DNA from: Candidatus Poribacteria bacterium
GTDB lineage: Bacteria > Poribacteria > WGA-4E > UBA9662
Direction of reading: 5' to 3'
NCBI GenBank assembly: GCA_002709695.1
Contig: PAQF01000024.1
Span: forward strand, 1 to 64,000
Length of the DNA: 64,000 nt
The notes under the pieces are model-generated. The model was not told the origin of the DNA and did not search any database. It was given only the letters and a program-made list of their open reading frames with translations. Shown here one piece after another: positions 28,728 through 37,884 of this stretch (within the stretch, counting starts at the first letter, position 1; each line of letters starts with the position of its first letter). The translations under genes and the position numbers were made by a program.

Positions 28728-30143
28728 TCAACTTCCGGTTCTTCCAATATAATTTTCTCCCCGGTCGAAAATATCACCGATCCATTCCTTAAGTATTTTT
28801 CTTGTGGTTCTACGAACTCGGTCAACATTAGGCATACTTTTCTTGGAATCGGATAGCCAGATTTGCTGACATATAGACTCCCATTCTCTGAATTCTTGAT
28901 CAGATACGCCAGAAATATATTGCTTGACACATAATAATATTTCTTCACCTTTTCCCACTATTTCTTTATTTTCAGTATCCATTAGTTGCCCTATACCATT
29001 GATAAAACTTCGGCAAATTTGCAAATGACGATCTCTGTCGAAATTAAGTGGTAGAAGGATATCAAACACGGCAGTCAGTGAACGAAATAGGATTTCTTCA
29101 GGAAATGTATGCAGTTGCCAAGCATCAACAGTGATTTTAATTTTTGAATGTGGGATATATCGAGTAATGGGTGCTAATATCGACCAGACGCTAATTATCA
29201 AACGGGATTTCAGTCTTAATGCCTCATTGAATTCTCCAGATTGCTCATGGAGGATAGAATGGAGATAATCAACGTCTGTCTGTGTTTCAGAGATTTTTAG
29301 AAGCCCTCTGACGTACGTTAACTGAAGCGCTTCATGATCCTCAATGTAAGTATTTGGGATTTGGTGACTATATTCAATTAAGTGTAATAGAAAATCGAAA
29401 ATTTCAGGTGCATAGTACAGGTTCTCAACAGAGAGTTCCTGTTGTAACAAAGTAATCAAGTGTGCTTTAAAAGGCTCGACTTTGTGTCTGAAGCTGTCAA
29501 TAATTAAACCTAATGCACTATTTAAATCTTTGGATTTACTGACGAACGACATCATTTTCTCCGCACAGGGACGGGGTAATGCCTCCTGAAGTGCAGGTTG
29601 CGAAATCATTAAATCAAAAACCGCTTCATAGGCAGAAAATGTCAAGTTGTTGTCTGCGATATAATCCAGAAGTTGTCGACACAGAAAAGCCAGTCCATCG
29701 TCTGTCATCCGGATACAGACCCAGTGGATTAAGTTGACTGTATCATCACAATTATAGGAATTTCGTAAATATGGAACTAGCTTAGAAAGTATTTCCTTTT
29801 CTAATTTTTCCTTATAAGGAGAAGGTAGTTCCGGGATTGAAATTGCTATCTCAACGACTTTTTTAAGATCTTGAAATGATTCGCATTGATTAACTGAGTT
29901 TTGCAACCCCTTAGCAAGAGATTTTCGTGTTGGCCAATCAATCTCAGAGGCATCATAGAGCTTAATAATTAATTCGGCAGCGCGATGATCCTCTTGATGC
30001 AACCTAAGATCAGAGACAAAATCGGCTGCTTGGTCAATTTTGTCTCTGAATGATTGCTTTTGGGGTGACTCGGTTTGGTTGTTTATCTGAAGTAAATAAT
30101 TGATTTGCTTATCAATCTCTTCAAGTGTCGTCGTCTTATCCAT
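28728..30143 (-). CDS. hypothetical alpha-helical protein
   Basis: I do not recognise this 471-aa protein. It has no signal peptide or membrane segment. Its sequence is dominated by amphipathic helices with Leu, Ile and Glu in heptad-like spacing and short polar turns, which suggests a solenoid (HEAT/TPR-like) or other all-helical fold, without a clear repeat period by eye. The last 20 residues are polar and glycine-rich. The ATG at 30143 has a weak leader. It is convergent with purD and divergent from the DUF362 gene, so it is transcribed alone. It could be a protein-interaction scaffold, but that is only inferred from composition. Confidence 0.7.
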   Translation of the reverse strand: MDKTTTLEEIDKQINYLLQINNQTESPQKQSFRDKIDQAADFVSDLRLHQEDHRAAELIIKLYDASEIDWPTRKSLAKGLQNSVNQCESFQDLKKVVEIAISIPELPSPYKEKLEKEILSKLVPYLRNSYNCDDTVNLIHWVCIRMTDDGLAFLCRQLLDYIADNNLTFSAYEAVFDLMISQPALQEALPRPCAEKMMSFVSKSKDLNSALGLIIDSFRHKVEPFKAHLITLLQQELSVENLYYAPEIFDFLLHLIEYSHQIPNTYIEDHEALQLTYVRGLLKISETQTDVDYLHSILHEQSGEFNEALRLKSRLIISVWSILAPITRYIPHSKIKITVDAWQLHTFPEEILFRSLTAVFDILLPLNFDRDRHLQICRSFINGIGQLMDTENKEIVGKGEEILLCVKQYISGVSDQEFREWESICQQIWLSDSKKSMPNVDRVRRTTRKILKEWIGDIFDRGENYIGRTGS

Positions 30144-30303
30144 AATTACATTCTACTTGCCTTGAACAGTTATGTCAATCTGTTAAAATTGATAATTATT
30201 ATTGGAAATTTTTCCTGCTAGTGTGCAGCTAATTCTGCTTGACAACAGATATAACCTTAGACACAATATTTTAATTTAGAATACTAAGATACAGGGTTTT
30301 TGA

Positions 30304-31518
30304 ATGATTAAAGATTACAAAGTAAGAGCTTCATATTGCAATCATCGAGTTTCAGAAGAGGAAATTTATCAGACCTTAAAACGTACAACAGACCCATTAA
30401 CAAAATCATGGCATCAGATTGAGAAAGCTCGAAAGGTTGTTATTAAGTTTAATATGATGAAGCCTCCCGAACGGATTGAATATTTTCAAGGACGGCGTCG
30501 CGAATTGGTAGATGACGCGTTTTGTCGAGCAACCTTGCGTTTGATTAAAGAGCATACTACTGCTCAATTGATTGCTACTGATACTAATCCTTACAATAAT
30601 GGAAACGTTATGCCAACTGGGTTTAATTATGAACATCATCTCAAGGAATTCGGTGTTCAGTTTGTTGACTCGAGTCTGCCACCATTTAGCGACTATGAAG
30701 TACCAAATGGAGGTTTGATGTTTAATCGATATACTTTGAGCAGATGCTTTGAGGAATCTGATGCAGTGGTCTCGGTTGCCAAAATGAAAAACCATGCTTT
30801 TATGGGAATTACATTATGTACTAAGAATCTTTTTGGGCTTCCACCGATAATTCCGCCCGAAGGGCGTACTAGGAGCTATTATCATCATTTAGTCAGGTTG
30901 TCCTATGTATTACCAGACCTTGCTTTAATCACAAAACCGTGTCTGAATATTATTGATGCTTTAACAGGTCAATCAGGACGTGAATGGGGTGGGGAAGGAA
31001 GAATTTGTGATGCTATAATTGCAGGAGATCATCCGATTGCAACAGATGCATGTGGTATGTACTTGATGGGAACTGATCCTAAGTCGGATTGGCCAACTCC
31101 ACCGTTCAAGCGAGATCGTAATCACATTCTAATTGCTGCTCAACATGGTTTTGGAACAGTTGATCTAGAGCAAATTGACTTTGAGAGTGAAGTCGAACCC
31201 CCTTTAGCTGATTTTGACTCAGTTGAAACAGATTCATTGGAGACAGTTCGCAACTGGAGGTTAACAACGTGTCAACAGGGCATGGCATATCTTGAAAATC
31301 GAAAACGATTGGTCGATAAATACCGTGGTCATTTTATTTATATGCAAGCAGGTGAAGTTGTCTGGAATGGTTTAGACCCTTCCGATTTGGGAAGTCGTCG
31401 TCAACTTAGTGGTGACAAAAAGGATAGTGCACTTTGGCTTAAATTAGTTGACCCTGAAGAACATGAAGGTGAGAAATTTAGTGTTTACGAAAAACTTTTG
31501 TCAGATTTTGCAGCTTAA
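30304..31518 (+). CDS. DUF362 domain protein
   Basis: A 404-aa protein of the DUF362 family (function not firmly established; members often sit near iron-sulfur or redox genes). The family core is 'DAVVSVAKMKNHAFMGITLCTKNLFGLPP' at about residues 155-185, here quoted in part as 'KMKNHAFMGIT', followed by 'IIDALTGQ' and 'IIAGDHPIATDACGMYLMG'. There is no ferredoxin domain and no signal peptide, so it is a DUF362-only form. The ATG has AGGG seven to eight bases upstream. The next gene begins inside its 3' end on the same strand, so DUF362, the C13-like/transglutaminase protein and MoxR look like one operon. Confidence 0.85.
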   Translation: MIKDYKVRASYCNHRVSEEEIYQTLKRTTDPLTKSWHQIEKARKVVIKFNMMKPPERIEYFQGRRRELVDDAFCRATLRLIKEHTTAQLIATDTNPYNNGNVMPTGFNYEHHLKEFGVQFVDSSLPPFSDYEVPNGGLMFNRYTLSRCFEESDAVVSVAKMKNHAFMGITLCTKNLFGLPPIIPPEGRTRSYYHHLVRLSYVLPDLALITKPCLNIIDALTGQSGREWGGEGRICDAIIAGDHPIATDACGMYLMGTDPKSDWPTPPFKRDRNHILIAAQHGFGTVDLEQIDFESEVEPPLADFDSVETDSLETVRNWRLTTCQQGMAYLENRKRLVDKYRGHFIYMQAGEVVWNGLDPSDLGSRRQLSGDKKDSALWLKLVDPEEHEGEKFSVYEKLLSDFAA

Positions 31519-34132
31519 GACGTACGTAGTCTTTCTGGTTTCCACCTCTATTTTGCTCCAATCAGGGTTTGCTAGCAATCAAGTGTTAATTATTGGTGGT
31601 GCTGGCGGTGATAAATCTTTCTATGATCGTTTCTGGAAGGCGACTTCTCGTTTTCACAACATACTTGTACATAACTATGGTTACGACTCTGATCAGATTA
31701 ATTTTCTGTTTGAGGATAATGGAGAAGATCCTACCATAGTCGATGGCCGTTCAACAAAACGTAACATTGAGAATACCTTGAATAGAATTTCCCACAATAT
31801 TGGTACATCCGATCGGTTTATATTATTCTGGGTCGGGCATGCTAGCAAATCTGAGATAGGTCTTAAGTTGAACTTACCAGGTCGTGATTTGTCTTTGCTA
31901 GCTGTATCTAAACTCATCAATAATGTCAGTGTAAAGGAAATGGTGTTAATCTGTGATTTTCCGTTTAGTGGTCGAGTAATTCCATTACTAGAGGGAAAGA
32001 ACCGATTTATTGTTACCTCATGCACAGCACGTGAACGGCACGCGCGATCTGGGTTTTCTAATCTTTTCGCTGATACATTAGAGAATGAACCTTCGACTAT
32101 ACCTTTAGTAGATGTTTTTGCAACCACACAGGATTTGGTGGAAAAATGGTATAGAAATGATGGGAGCTACCAATCTGAACATCCGCAGATCGGTAGTGGT
32201 GGGGAAAAGGCCTCACTAGGGGATGTTGTTAGCGAAAAACAACAGGTTGTAGCGGTTGGTGAACATAGAATCGAAAAAATTGTCAAAAGGGCTAGGGAAC
32301 AGAAAAAATTGCCTGATTCAATGGCAGTTGTTTTGTGGGAGTCTGATACTTTTGATGTTAATGAGGATTCAAGTTATGAGCACAAAAGGCGTCGTATTGT
32401 ACAGATTTTGAATAGAGACGGAGAAAAGTTTGGGACAGTCTCCATTCCTTATATGCGCAATAATGATGATGTTACAATACATCACGCATGGACTCTGAAG
32501 AAGGATGGAAAGCGGGTTAATCTCGATAGATCAAAAATCACTAAGGATTTGATGCCACCTGAAGCAATTGAATTAGGCATGTTTGTCGATGCTAGGCTAC
32601 AGCAGTTTACCATGCCGGAAATGTCAGAAGGGTGTATTATCGATTACGAATATTCTTCTAGGGCTCGCGGTCACTTATTGCGTGGTGATTTCTGGCATCA
32701 AATCTATTTTCAGACTGAAGTGCCGATCAAGAATTACCAATTAATTGTAAAGATACCAGTCAAGAAGAATTTACAGTATGCTGTACATGGGCGAAATATC
32801 AAGCCGAATATTGTTGGAACTACACACGCACGAACTTACACTTTTCAGATTGCTGATATACCGGCTTTATCTAAGGAACCACTGATGCCAGCAATTCAGG
32901 ATGTTGCATATTCGATTAGTCTTTCTTCACTTGATTCTTGGCATAGGTTAATTGAATGGTATACAACATTAATTCGTGAACAGGATCAAGTCACCCCAGC
33001 TATTGAACAGGAAACAAAAAAACTGCTCTATGGTGCGTTTACTCAAAAAGAAAAGATTAAACGTCTCTTCTATTTTGTTGCTAATAATATTAAGTATGTC
33101 GCAATTGAACTCGGCATATGGGCTATTAAACCCCATGCGGCATCGCGCATCTTGGAAGAAGGATATGGTGATTGTAAAGACAAGTCAACATTGCTTCGTA
33201 CGATGCTAGCTGTAGTTGGTATCAAGTCTTATCCAGTTCTTATTTCAGCTGGAGAATCAAGGCGTGTAGTTCGTGAGATTCCATCACTTTCTTATTTTAA
33301 CCACATGATTTTGGCTGTAGAAACGGGAAAAAATAATGATTTAATTTGGTTAGACCCAACAGCAGAGAATTGCGCTTTTGGAGATTTCCCCTCTGAGAAT
33401 CAGGATCGTTGGACTCTTGTATTAGATCTTGATGATAATAACTTAGGTCAAGGTCAGCAACCATATCGTTTTTTGAAAAGCCCCGCAACTACTGCAGATC
33501 GGAATTTGAAACGAATTAAGACCGAAATTCGCGTGATGGATGATTTTTCGGTCAAAGTGAGTCAGGAAATAACACTTACAGGGGATTTCAACACCAGAAT
33601 TCGAAACCGATTGAAACATCGGAATAATCAAAAATTTTTGCGTGATTTGATTAATCTCAACAACCGAGCGGAGTTGACTCGGGCAGATACGTCTAATTTG
33701 GATAACATGGCTTCGCAGCTTAAATTATGGTTAGACTGGAATTGTGCTGATTATACATTTGCGATTGGGCGTCAGTTTGTATTGAATCTTCCATGGGTTG
33801 ATCTACCTTATGCTGAATTGATGACAAGCAGTCAGCGTGTGAATCCAATTTTTCTTGGTAAAACATCCACTTTTGAAGAAAACATTTCCTTCAGTCTTCC
33901 TCTTCAGTTTCAGATTGAAAGTCTTCCCAAGGATCTCCAGATTCGAAATCAAACTGGAGTATTGGATGTGTCCACTTCGAGGCAAAAGCGAAGTGCATCC
34001 ATTAAGCGTAAAATTCAGTTTAATAACTCAGTTATACCTGCGAACCAGTTCAGCGAAATCACCGAAATTCTTAAAGTAGCATCAGTAAAAGAAAACACAC
34101 GAGTGTTACTAAACAAAAAGACAGAAAAATAA
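31463..34132 (+). CDS. secreted protein: inactive C13/caspase-like domain + DUF3857 + transglutaminase
   Basis: An 889-aa exported protein with a hydrophobic signal segment ('[17 protein letters not shown]', about residues 21-38). Residues about 40-200 have a caspase/C13-like fold: 'VLIIGGAGG', 'FWVGHA' with the catalytic histidine kept (His126), but 'DFPFSG' where family members have 'DACxSG', so Pro167 replaces the nucleophilic Cys. Residues about 250-490 are DUF3857. A transglutaminase-like core follows with an intact triad: Cys571 in 'GDCKDKS', His614 in 'YFNHMI' and Asp631 in 'WLDPTAEN'. It probably processes or cross-links protein or peptide outside the cytoplasm. Candidate starts are TTG 31448, ATG 31463 and TTG 31508; none has a strong ribosome-binding site. 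MoxR follows after 10 nt. Confidence 0.85.
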   Translation: MKVRNLVFTKNFCQILQLKTYVVFLVSTSILLQSGFASNQVLIIGGAGGDKSFYDRFWKATSRFHNILVHNYGYDSDQINFLFEDNGEDPTIVDGRSTKRNIENTLNRISHNIGTSDRFILFWVGHASKSEIGLKLNLPGRDLSLLAVSKLINNVSVKEMVLICDFPFSGRVIPLLEGKNRFIVTSCTARERHARSGFSNLFADTLENEPSTIPLVDVFATTQDLVEKWYRNDGSYQSEHPQIGSGGEKASLGDVVSEKQQVVAVGEHRIEKIVKRAREQKKLPDSMAVVLWESDTFDVNEDSSYEHKRRRIVQILNRDGEKFGTVSIPYMRNNDDVTIHHAWTLKKDGKRVNLDRSKITKDLMPPEAIELGMFVDARLQQFTMPEMSEGCIIDYEYSSRARGHLLRGDFWHQIYFQTEVPIKNYQLIVKIPVKKNLQYAVHGRNIKPNIVGTTHARTYTFQIADIPALSKEPLMPAIQDVAYSISLSSLDSWHRLIEWYTTLIREQDQVTPAIEQETKKLLYGAFTQKEKIKRLFYFVANNIKYVAIELGIWAIKPHAASRILEEGYGDCKDKSTLLRTMLAVVGIKSYPVLISAGESRRVVREIPSLSYFNHMILAVETGKNNDLIWLDPTAENCAFGDFPSENQDRWTLVLDLDDNNLGQGQQPYRFLKSPATTADRNLKRIKTEIRVMDDFSVKVSQEITLTGDFNTRIRNRLKHRNNQKFLRDLINLNNRAELTRADTSNLDNMASQLKLWLDWNCADYTFAIGRQFVLNLPWVDLPYAELMTSSQRVNPIFLGKTSTFEENISFSLPLQFQIESLPKDLQIRNQTGVLDVSTSRQKRSASIKRKIQFNNSVIPANQFSEITEILKVASVKENTRVLLNKKTEK

Positions 34133-34142
34133 TAAGGAAAAA

Positions 34143-35150
34143 ATGCCAGCAACAGAAGAAATTCAAGCTATTGATAAATTAATGTCTGGGAAGGAAGCAA
34201 TCCTGAAGCAAATGAAAAGAGTGATTGTTGGTCAAGAAAATGCGATAGATCAAATTCTGATGGCATTTTTCGCTGGAGGACACTGTTTACTAGAAGGTGT
34301 ACCTGGGTTAGCTAAGACCTTAATAATTAAGACAATCGCTAATATTCTAGACCTTGATTTTAAACGAATACAATTCACCCCTGATTTAATGCCAACTGAT
34401 ATTACAGGGACAGATGTACTTGAAGAGGACAAAGCTACGGGTAGGCGTGAAATTCGTTTTATCCGCGGTCCGGTATTTTCCAATGTTTTGTTGGCTGATG
34501 AGATTAACCGGACACCTCCAAAAACACAAGCTGCCTTGCTGGAGGCAATGCAGGAATTTCATGTAACTGTTGGTGGAAATATGTTGGAGTTGAACAAACC
34601 CTTTTTCGTGCTGGCTACACAAAACCCAATTGAACAGGAAGGAACATATCCATTGCCAGAAGCCCAATTGGATCGTTTCATGTTCAAGGTTATTATTGAC
34701 TATCCTGAGGAAAACGAAGAAGTTCAAATTGTTTCATCTACAACTGGAATTGAACAGCCGAATCTTGAATGTGTAATGTCAGGAGAGGACATTCTCAACT
34801 TGAATCAGGTTGTCCGCCGAGTGCCGATCGCTGAAAACGTTGTCCAATATGCCGTTAAAATAGTGCGAGCAACACGTCCTAGAGGTAGTGATGCACCTGA
34901 TTTTGTTACCAAATGGGTGCGTTGGGGAGCAGGACCACGGGCGGGGCAGTATTTGACTCTTGGTGCCAAAGCACGGGCAATTATGCTTGGTCGGTTCAAT
35001 GCTTCATGTGAAGATATCCGAGCTGTTGCTTACGCAGTTTTACGACACCGAATTCTCACGAATTTCAATGCGGAGGCCGAAGGGATTGATTCAAATGCTG
35101 TGATCCAACGCCTCCTTGAGACAGTAGAAGAACCATCTACACAGTGGTAA
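34143..35150 (+). CDS. MoxR-family AAA+ ATPase
   Basis: A 335-aa MoxR-type chaperone ATPase. Walker A is 'GVPGLAKT', followed by '[14 protein letters not shown]', the pore-region '[24 protein letters not shown]' (Walker B 'LLADEINR'), sensor 1 '[23 protein letters not shown]', and a helical lid. MoxR proteins help mature or activate partner proteins and usually sit next to DUF58, VWA or transglutaminase genes. Here the partner upstream is the DUF3857/transglutaminase protein and no DUF58 or VWA gene follows. The ATG has AAGGAAAAA upstream. A possible terminator lies about 160 bp downstream. Confidence 0.95.
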   Translation: MPATEEIQAIDKLMSGKEAILKQMKRVIVGQENAIDQILMAFFAGGHCLLEGVPGLAKTLIIKTIANILDLDFKRIQFTPDLMPTDITGTDVLEEDKATGRREIRFIRGPVFSNVLLADEINRTPPKTQAALLEAMQEFHVTVGGNMLELNKPFFVLATQNPIEQEGTYPLPEAQLDRFMFKVIIDYPEENEEVQIVSSTTGIEQPNLECVMSGEDILNLNQVVRRVPIAENVVQYAVKIVRATRPRGSDAPDFVTKWVRWGAGPRAGQYLTLGAKARAIMLGRFNASCEDIRAVAYAVLRHRILTNFNAEAEGIDSNAVIQRLLETVEEPSTQW

Positions 35151-35683
35151 AACGACCAATTATTATTTGACGTTCAGGTCATTTTTGGGTAGAATCTAGG
35201 CAGAGTATGACTGGGAAAGATTGTAATTTCCATTTGTTGGTCTTACCTTTCTTATCGGTTTTGAAGTAACCCTATTGTTTTGTTTATCAAATTGGATAGG
35301 GAGGATGCCCGCTTTCGTAGGCTTGCGATGGTGGGTTTTTTTTATTTTTATCATATGAGTGTGGATCAGTCATCTCTCTCGAGACGATAATCGTAGTGAT
35401 AACTGATTTTGTCAACTGAGCTGGTTCCATCATATGCTACCCAACAAACGAATCTCGGTTGGGCATTAGTAGAATACGCAACTTTATTGGAATCATAGTC
35501 GTTTTATATATGTTGTTACTTAAACAGGTAGTTGGTTGATTTAGATGAGTTACCATGGTTTATACATCTAGAATTTGAGAATTGCATTTAATCAATTAGT
35601 GAGTAGATAATTTTGGGCGAAATCCTTTTCGAAATTTGAATATTAATGTCAACAGAAAAAATGGGCAATTAAGGAAAAACAGA
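35151..35683. other. intergenic region upstream of cimA
   Basis: A 533-bp spacer. It holds the putative terminator at 35308-35343 and an inverted repeat CCCAAC (35440-35445) / GTTGGG (35458-35463) around a 12-nt loop, within what could be the cimA leader. I see no ORF (the frame at 35636-35683 is taken as untranslated) and no recognised riboswitch or T-box. Confidence 0.5.
35308..35343 (+). terminator. putative intrinsic terminator after the MoxR gene
   Basis: CCCGC (35308-35312) pairs with GTGGG (35331-35335) with one G-T pair, and an inner TCG/CGA helix is possible. Eight T residues follow (35336-35343), then ATTTTT. Confidence 0.45.
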
Positions 35684-37315
35684 GTGATTGAGCTTTACGA
35701 TACAACTCTAAGAGACGGAAGCCAAGGAGAAAGTGTTTCTTTCTCCATCAAAGACAAGATACTAATTATTTCTGAACTAGATGAACTTGGTGTCCATTTT
35801 ATCGAAGGAGGGTATCCAGGGTCTAATCCCAAAGACGTTGATTTCTTCCGACGAGTAAAATCAATGCAGCTACAAAACGCACAGGTTGTTCCGTTTGGTT
35901 CAACCCATCATCCAAGTCTGAAACCCGGCGATGATCCAAATTTGTCAGCGTTACTTGAAACTGGTATGCAAACAGTTACGATATTTGGAAAAACTTGGGA
36001 ATTGCATGCGAGGGATGTCCTCCGTATTGGTCCAGAAGAGAACCTTGATCTCATTGAAAGCTCAATAGGATTTTTAGTTGAGAATGGATGCGAAGTTATT
36101 TATGATGCGGAGCATTTTTTCGATGGTTACTATGATAATTCCAAATATGCTTTGGAAACACTCAAAGTAGCAACAAGAGCTAAGGCGAAATGTCTGGTTT
36201 TATGTGATACCAATGGAGGGCGATTACCGTTAGAAATACAAGAAGCAATACGTGTTGTGAAGTCAGAGCTAAATGTCTCACTTGGTATACATGCGCATAA
36301 TGATTCTGGAGTTGCTGTTGCTAACTCTGTTCTTGCTGTCCAAGCGGGAGTGACACATGTACAGGGTACATTTAATGGATATGGTGAACGATGTGGCAAT
36401 GCGAATCTTTCTTCTATAATCCCAAACCTAAAATTAAAATTAGGAGTCGATTGTATCGAAGATGAACAACTTCAGCGTTTAACTAGTATTTCACGGTTGA
36501 TTAGCGAATTAGCCAATTTGCCCCATGACGAGCGACAAGCATACGTAGGTAGGTCTGCCTTTGCTCATAAGGGTGGGCTCCATACCGACGCGATTCGCAA
36601 AAATCGGCTGACTTATGAACATATCGTTCCGGAGTTTGTTGGAAACGAACAGCGAATTCTTGTTTCTGAGCAAGCGGGTAGAGGGACACTCATTAAGAAG
36701 ATTGAGCGTGAATATTCCGGCTATGACAAGGACTCTCCGGAGATTGTTTCTCTTTTTAATAAATTGAAAGATGCGGAGAATGAGGGATATCAGTATGAAG
36801 CTGCAGAAGGATCGTTTGAGCTTCTAACTCATAAGATATTCGATGAGCATTTGTCTTTCTTTGATTTGATCGGATTTCGTGTAATTGTGGAAAAATCTCA
36901 GAATGGAAATATACAAACAGAAGCAACTATTAAGCTCATAGATCGAAGAGGAGACATTGTCCATACTGCAGCTGACGGTGATGGTCCAGTTAACGCACTA
37001 GATAACGCGTTGAGAAAGGCATTAGAACAGTTTTACCCAGTATTGAAAGAAATCCGTTTAGTGGATTATAAGGTACGGGTTTTAGATACTAAATCGGGCA
37101 CAGGTGCTAAGGTTCGTGTGCTCCTTGAAGCTAGTGATGGAAAGGATAAATGGGGTACTGTTGGAGTTTCCGAAAATATTATCCAAGCTAGTTGGGATGC
37201 ACTGACTGATAGTATGGAATACAAACTTTATAGAGATCAAAAGCTAGTTGACACGGATTCGCTAAATTCTACCATAAAATCAACTAGCGAACAAAAATCC
37301 AATGAGGACAATTAA
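35684..37315 (+). CDS. cimA: citramalate synthase
   Basis: A 543-aa enzyme condensing acetyl-CoA and pyruvate to (R)-citramalate in the threonine-independent isoleucine route. Residues 2-300 form the HMGL-like TIM barrel: 'ELYDTTLRDGSQ', 'EGGYPGSNPKD', metal histidines in 'GIHAHNDSG', and 'GTFNGYGERCGNANL', which is typical of CimA rather than LeuA. The 'YVGRSAFAHKGGLH' segment is also CimA-like. The C-terminal third is the LeuA allosteric domain, so feedback control by isoleucine is likely. The frame is open to a TTG at 35636, but AAGGA eight bases before the GTG at 35684 puts the start where family members begin. The zinc-ribbon gene follows two bases after its stop codon. Confidence 0.93.
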   Translation: MIELYDTTLRDGSQGESVSFSIKDKILIISELDELGVHFIEGGYPGSNPKDVDFFRRVKSMQLQNAQVVPFGSTHHPSLKPGDDPNLSALLETGMQTVTIFGKTWELHARDVLRIGPEENLDLIESSIGFLVENGCEVIYDAEHFFDGYYDNSKYALETLKVATRAKAKCLVLCDTNGGRLPLEIQEAIRVVKSELNVSLGIHAHNDSGVAVANSVLAVQAGVTHVQGTFNGYGERCGNANLSSIIPNLKLKLGVDCIEDEQLQRLTSISRLISELANLPHDERQAYVGRSAFAHKGGLHTDAIRKNRLTYEHIVPEFVGNEQRILVSEQAGRGTLIKKIEREYSGYDKDSPEIVSLFNKLKDAENEGYQYEAAEGSFELLTHKIFDEHLSFFDLIGFRVIVEKSQNGNIQTEATIKLIDRRGDIVHTAADGDGPVNALDNALRKALEQFYPVLKEIRLVDYKVRVLDTKSGTGAKVRVLLEASDGKDKWGTVGVSENIIQASWDALTDSMEYKLYRDQKLVDTDSLNSTIKSTSEQKSNEDN

Positions 37316-37317
37316 AA

Positions 37318-37866
37318 ATGAGATCTTTTCAAGATATTGAGGCCTCTGCTCAAAAAATTATTGAGATATGTGGGAAGGGCCAATTAAAAAAAAGTGACAA
37401 AGATCGTTTGCTCAAGGTACAAGCAGAGATGTATGCTTGTATCGAAAACCTTTTAGAATGTGATTTGTGTGGTTGTATTAGTGATCTTTTGGTTGAAATT
37501 AAAATTCATGGTATCAGTGCTAAAACCTGTAGAAACTGTGGTATAAAAGTGCTTGAAGCCGGTGAGATTAAGAAGGCATCATCACGTCGGAAATCGAATA
37601 CAACTCGTAACGTAAAAACCGAATCTAAACGGATTAGCAGCGTCAAGTTGGAGAAGAAGAGTCTGCCGGAAATCCATGCTGAGATTGAAAGTCGAACTGA
37701 TCTCAAAAAGACAGAAATTCGTAAAATTCAAAAGCTGATTGATGAAATTCCAACACCAATGAATCTGACAAATACCATAGATTATGTTTCAAGAGAAGTA
37801 GAAATTGCAAAGTTGAAAATCGATTTAGATGATTTGAAAGTAGCCATTAAGCTAATAATGGCATGA
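37318..37866 (+). CDS. small zinc-ribbon protein, unknown function
   Basis: A 182-aa soluble protein that I do not recognise as a named family. Two CxxC pairs, 'CDLCG' and 'CRNCG' (about residues 44-66), form a probable zinc ribbon. It is flanked by an N-terminal helix and a long basic, then charged, C-terminal part with coiled-coil character (about 90-180, 'KTEIRKIQKLIDEIP'). This build suggests a nucleic-acid or protein-binding adaptor. The ATG lies two bases after the cimA stop, so translation is probably coupled. A large secreted-protein gene follows 18 bp later, which could put all three in one transcript. Confidence 0.75.
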   Translation: MRSFQDIEASAQKIIEICGKGQLKKSDKDRLLKVQAEMYACIENLLECDLCGCISDLLVEIKIHGISAKTCRNCGIKVLEAGEIKKASSRRKSNTTRNVKTESKRISSVKLEKKSLPEIHAEIESRTDLKKTEIRKIQKLIDEIPTPMNLTNTIDYVSREVEIAKLKIDLDDLKVAIKLIMA

Positions 37867-37884
37867 TTTCAGAGGAAAAGCCTT

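Noticed and set aside
28667-28948. A 93-codon frame overlapping the 3' end of the unknown helical protein gene
   Set aside because: It is an out-of-frame shadow of the 471-codon gene on the same strand.
8-35450. An 11-mer CCCAACAAACG shared by the spacers at 8-18 and 35440-35450
   Set aside because: Matches of this length between two places are expected by chance in 64 kb, and the surrounding sequence is not similar.
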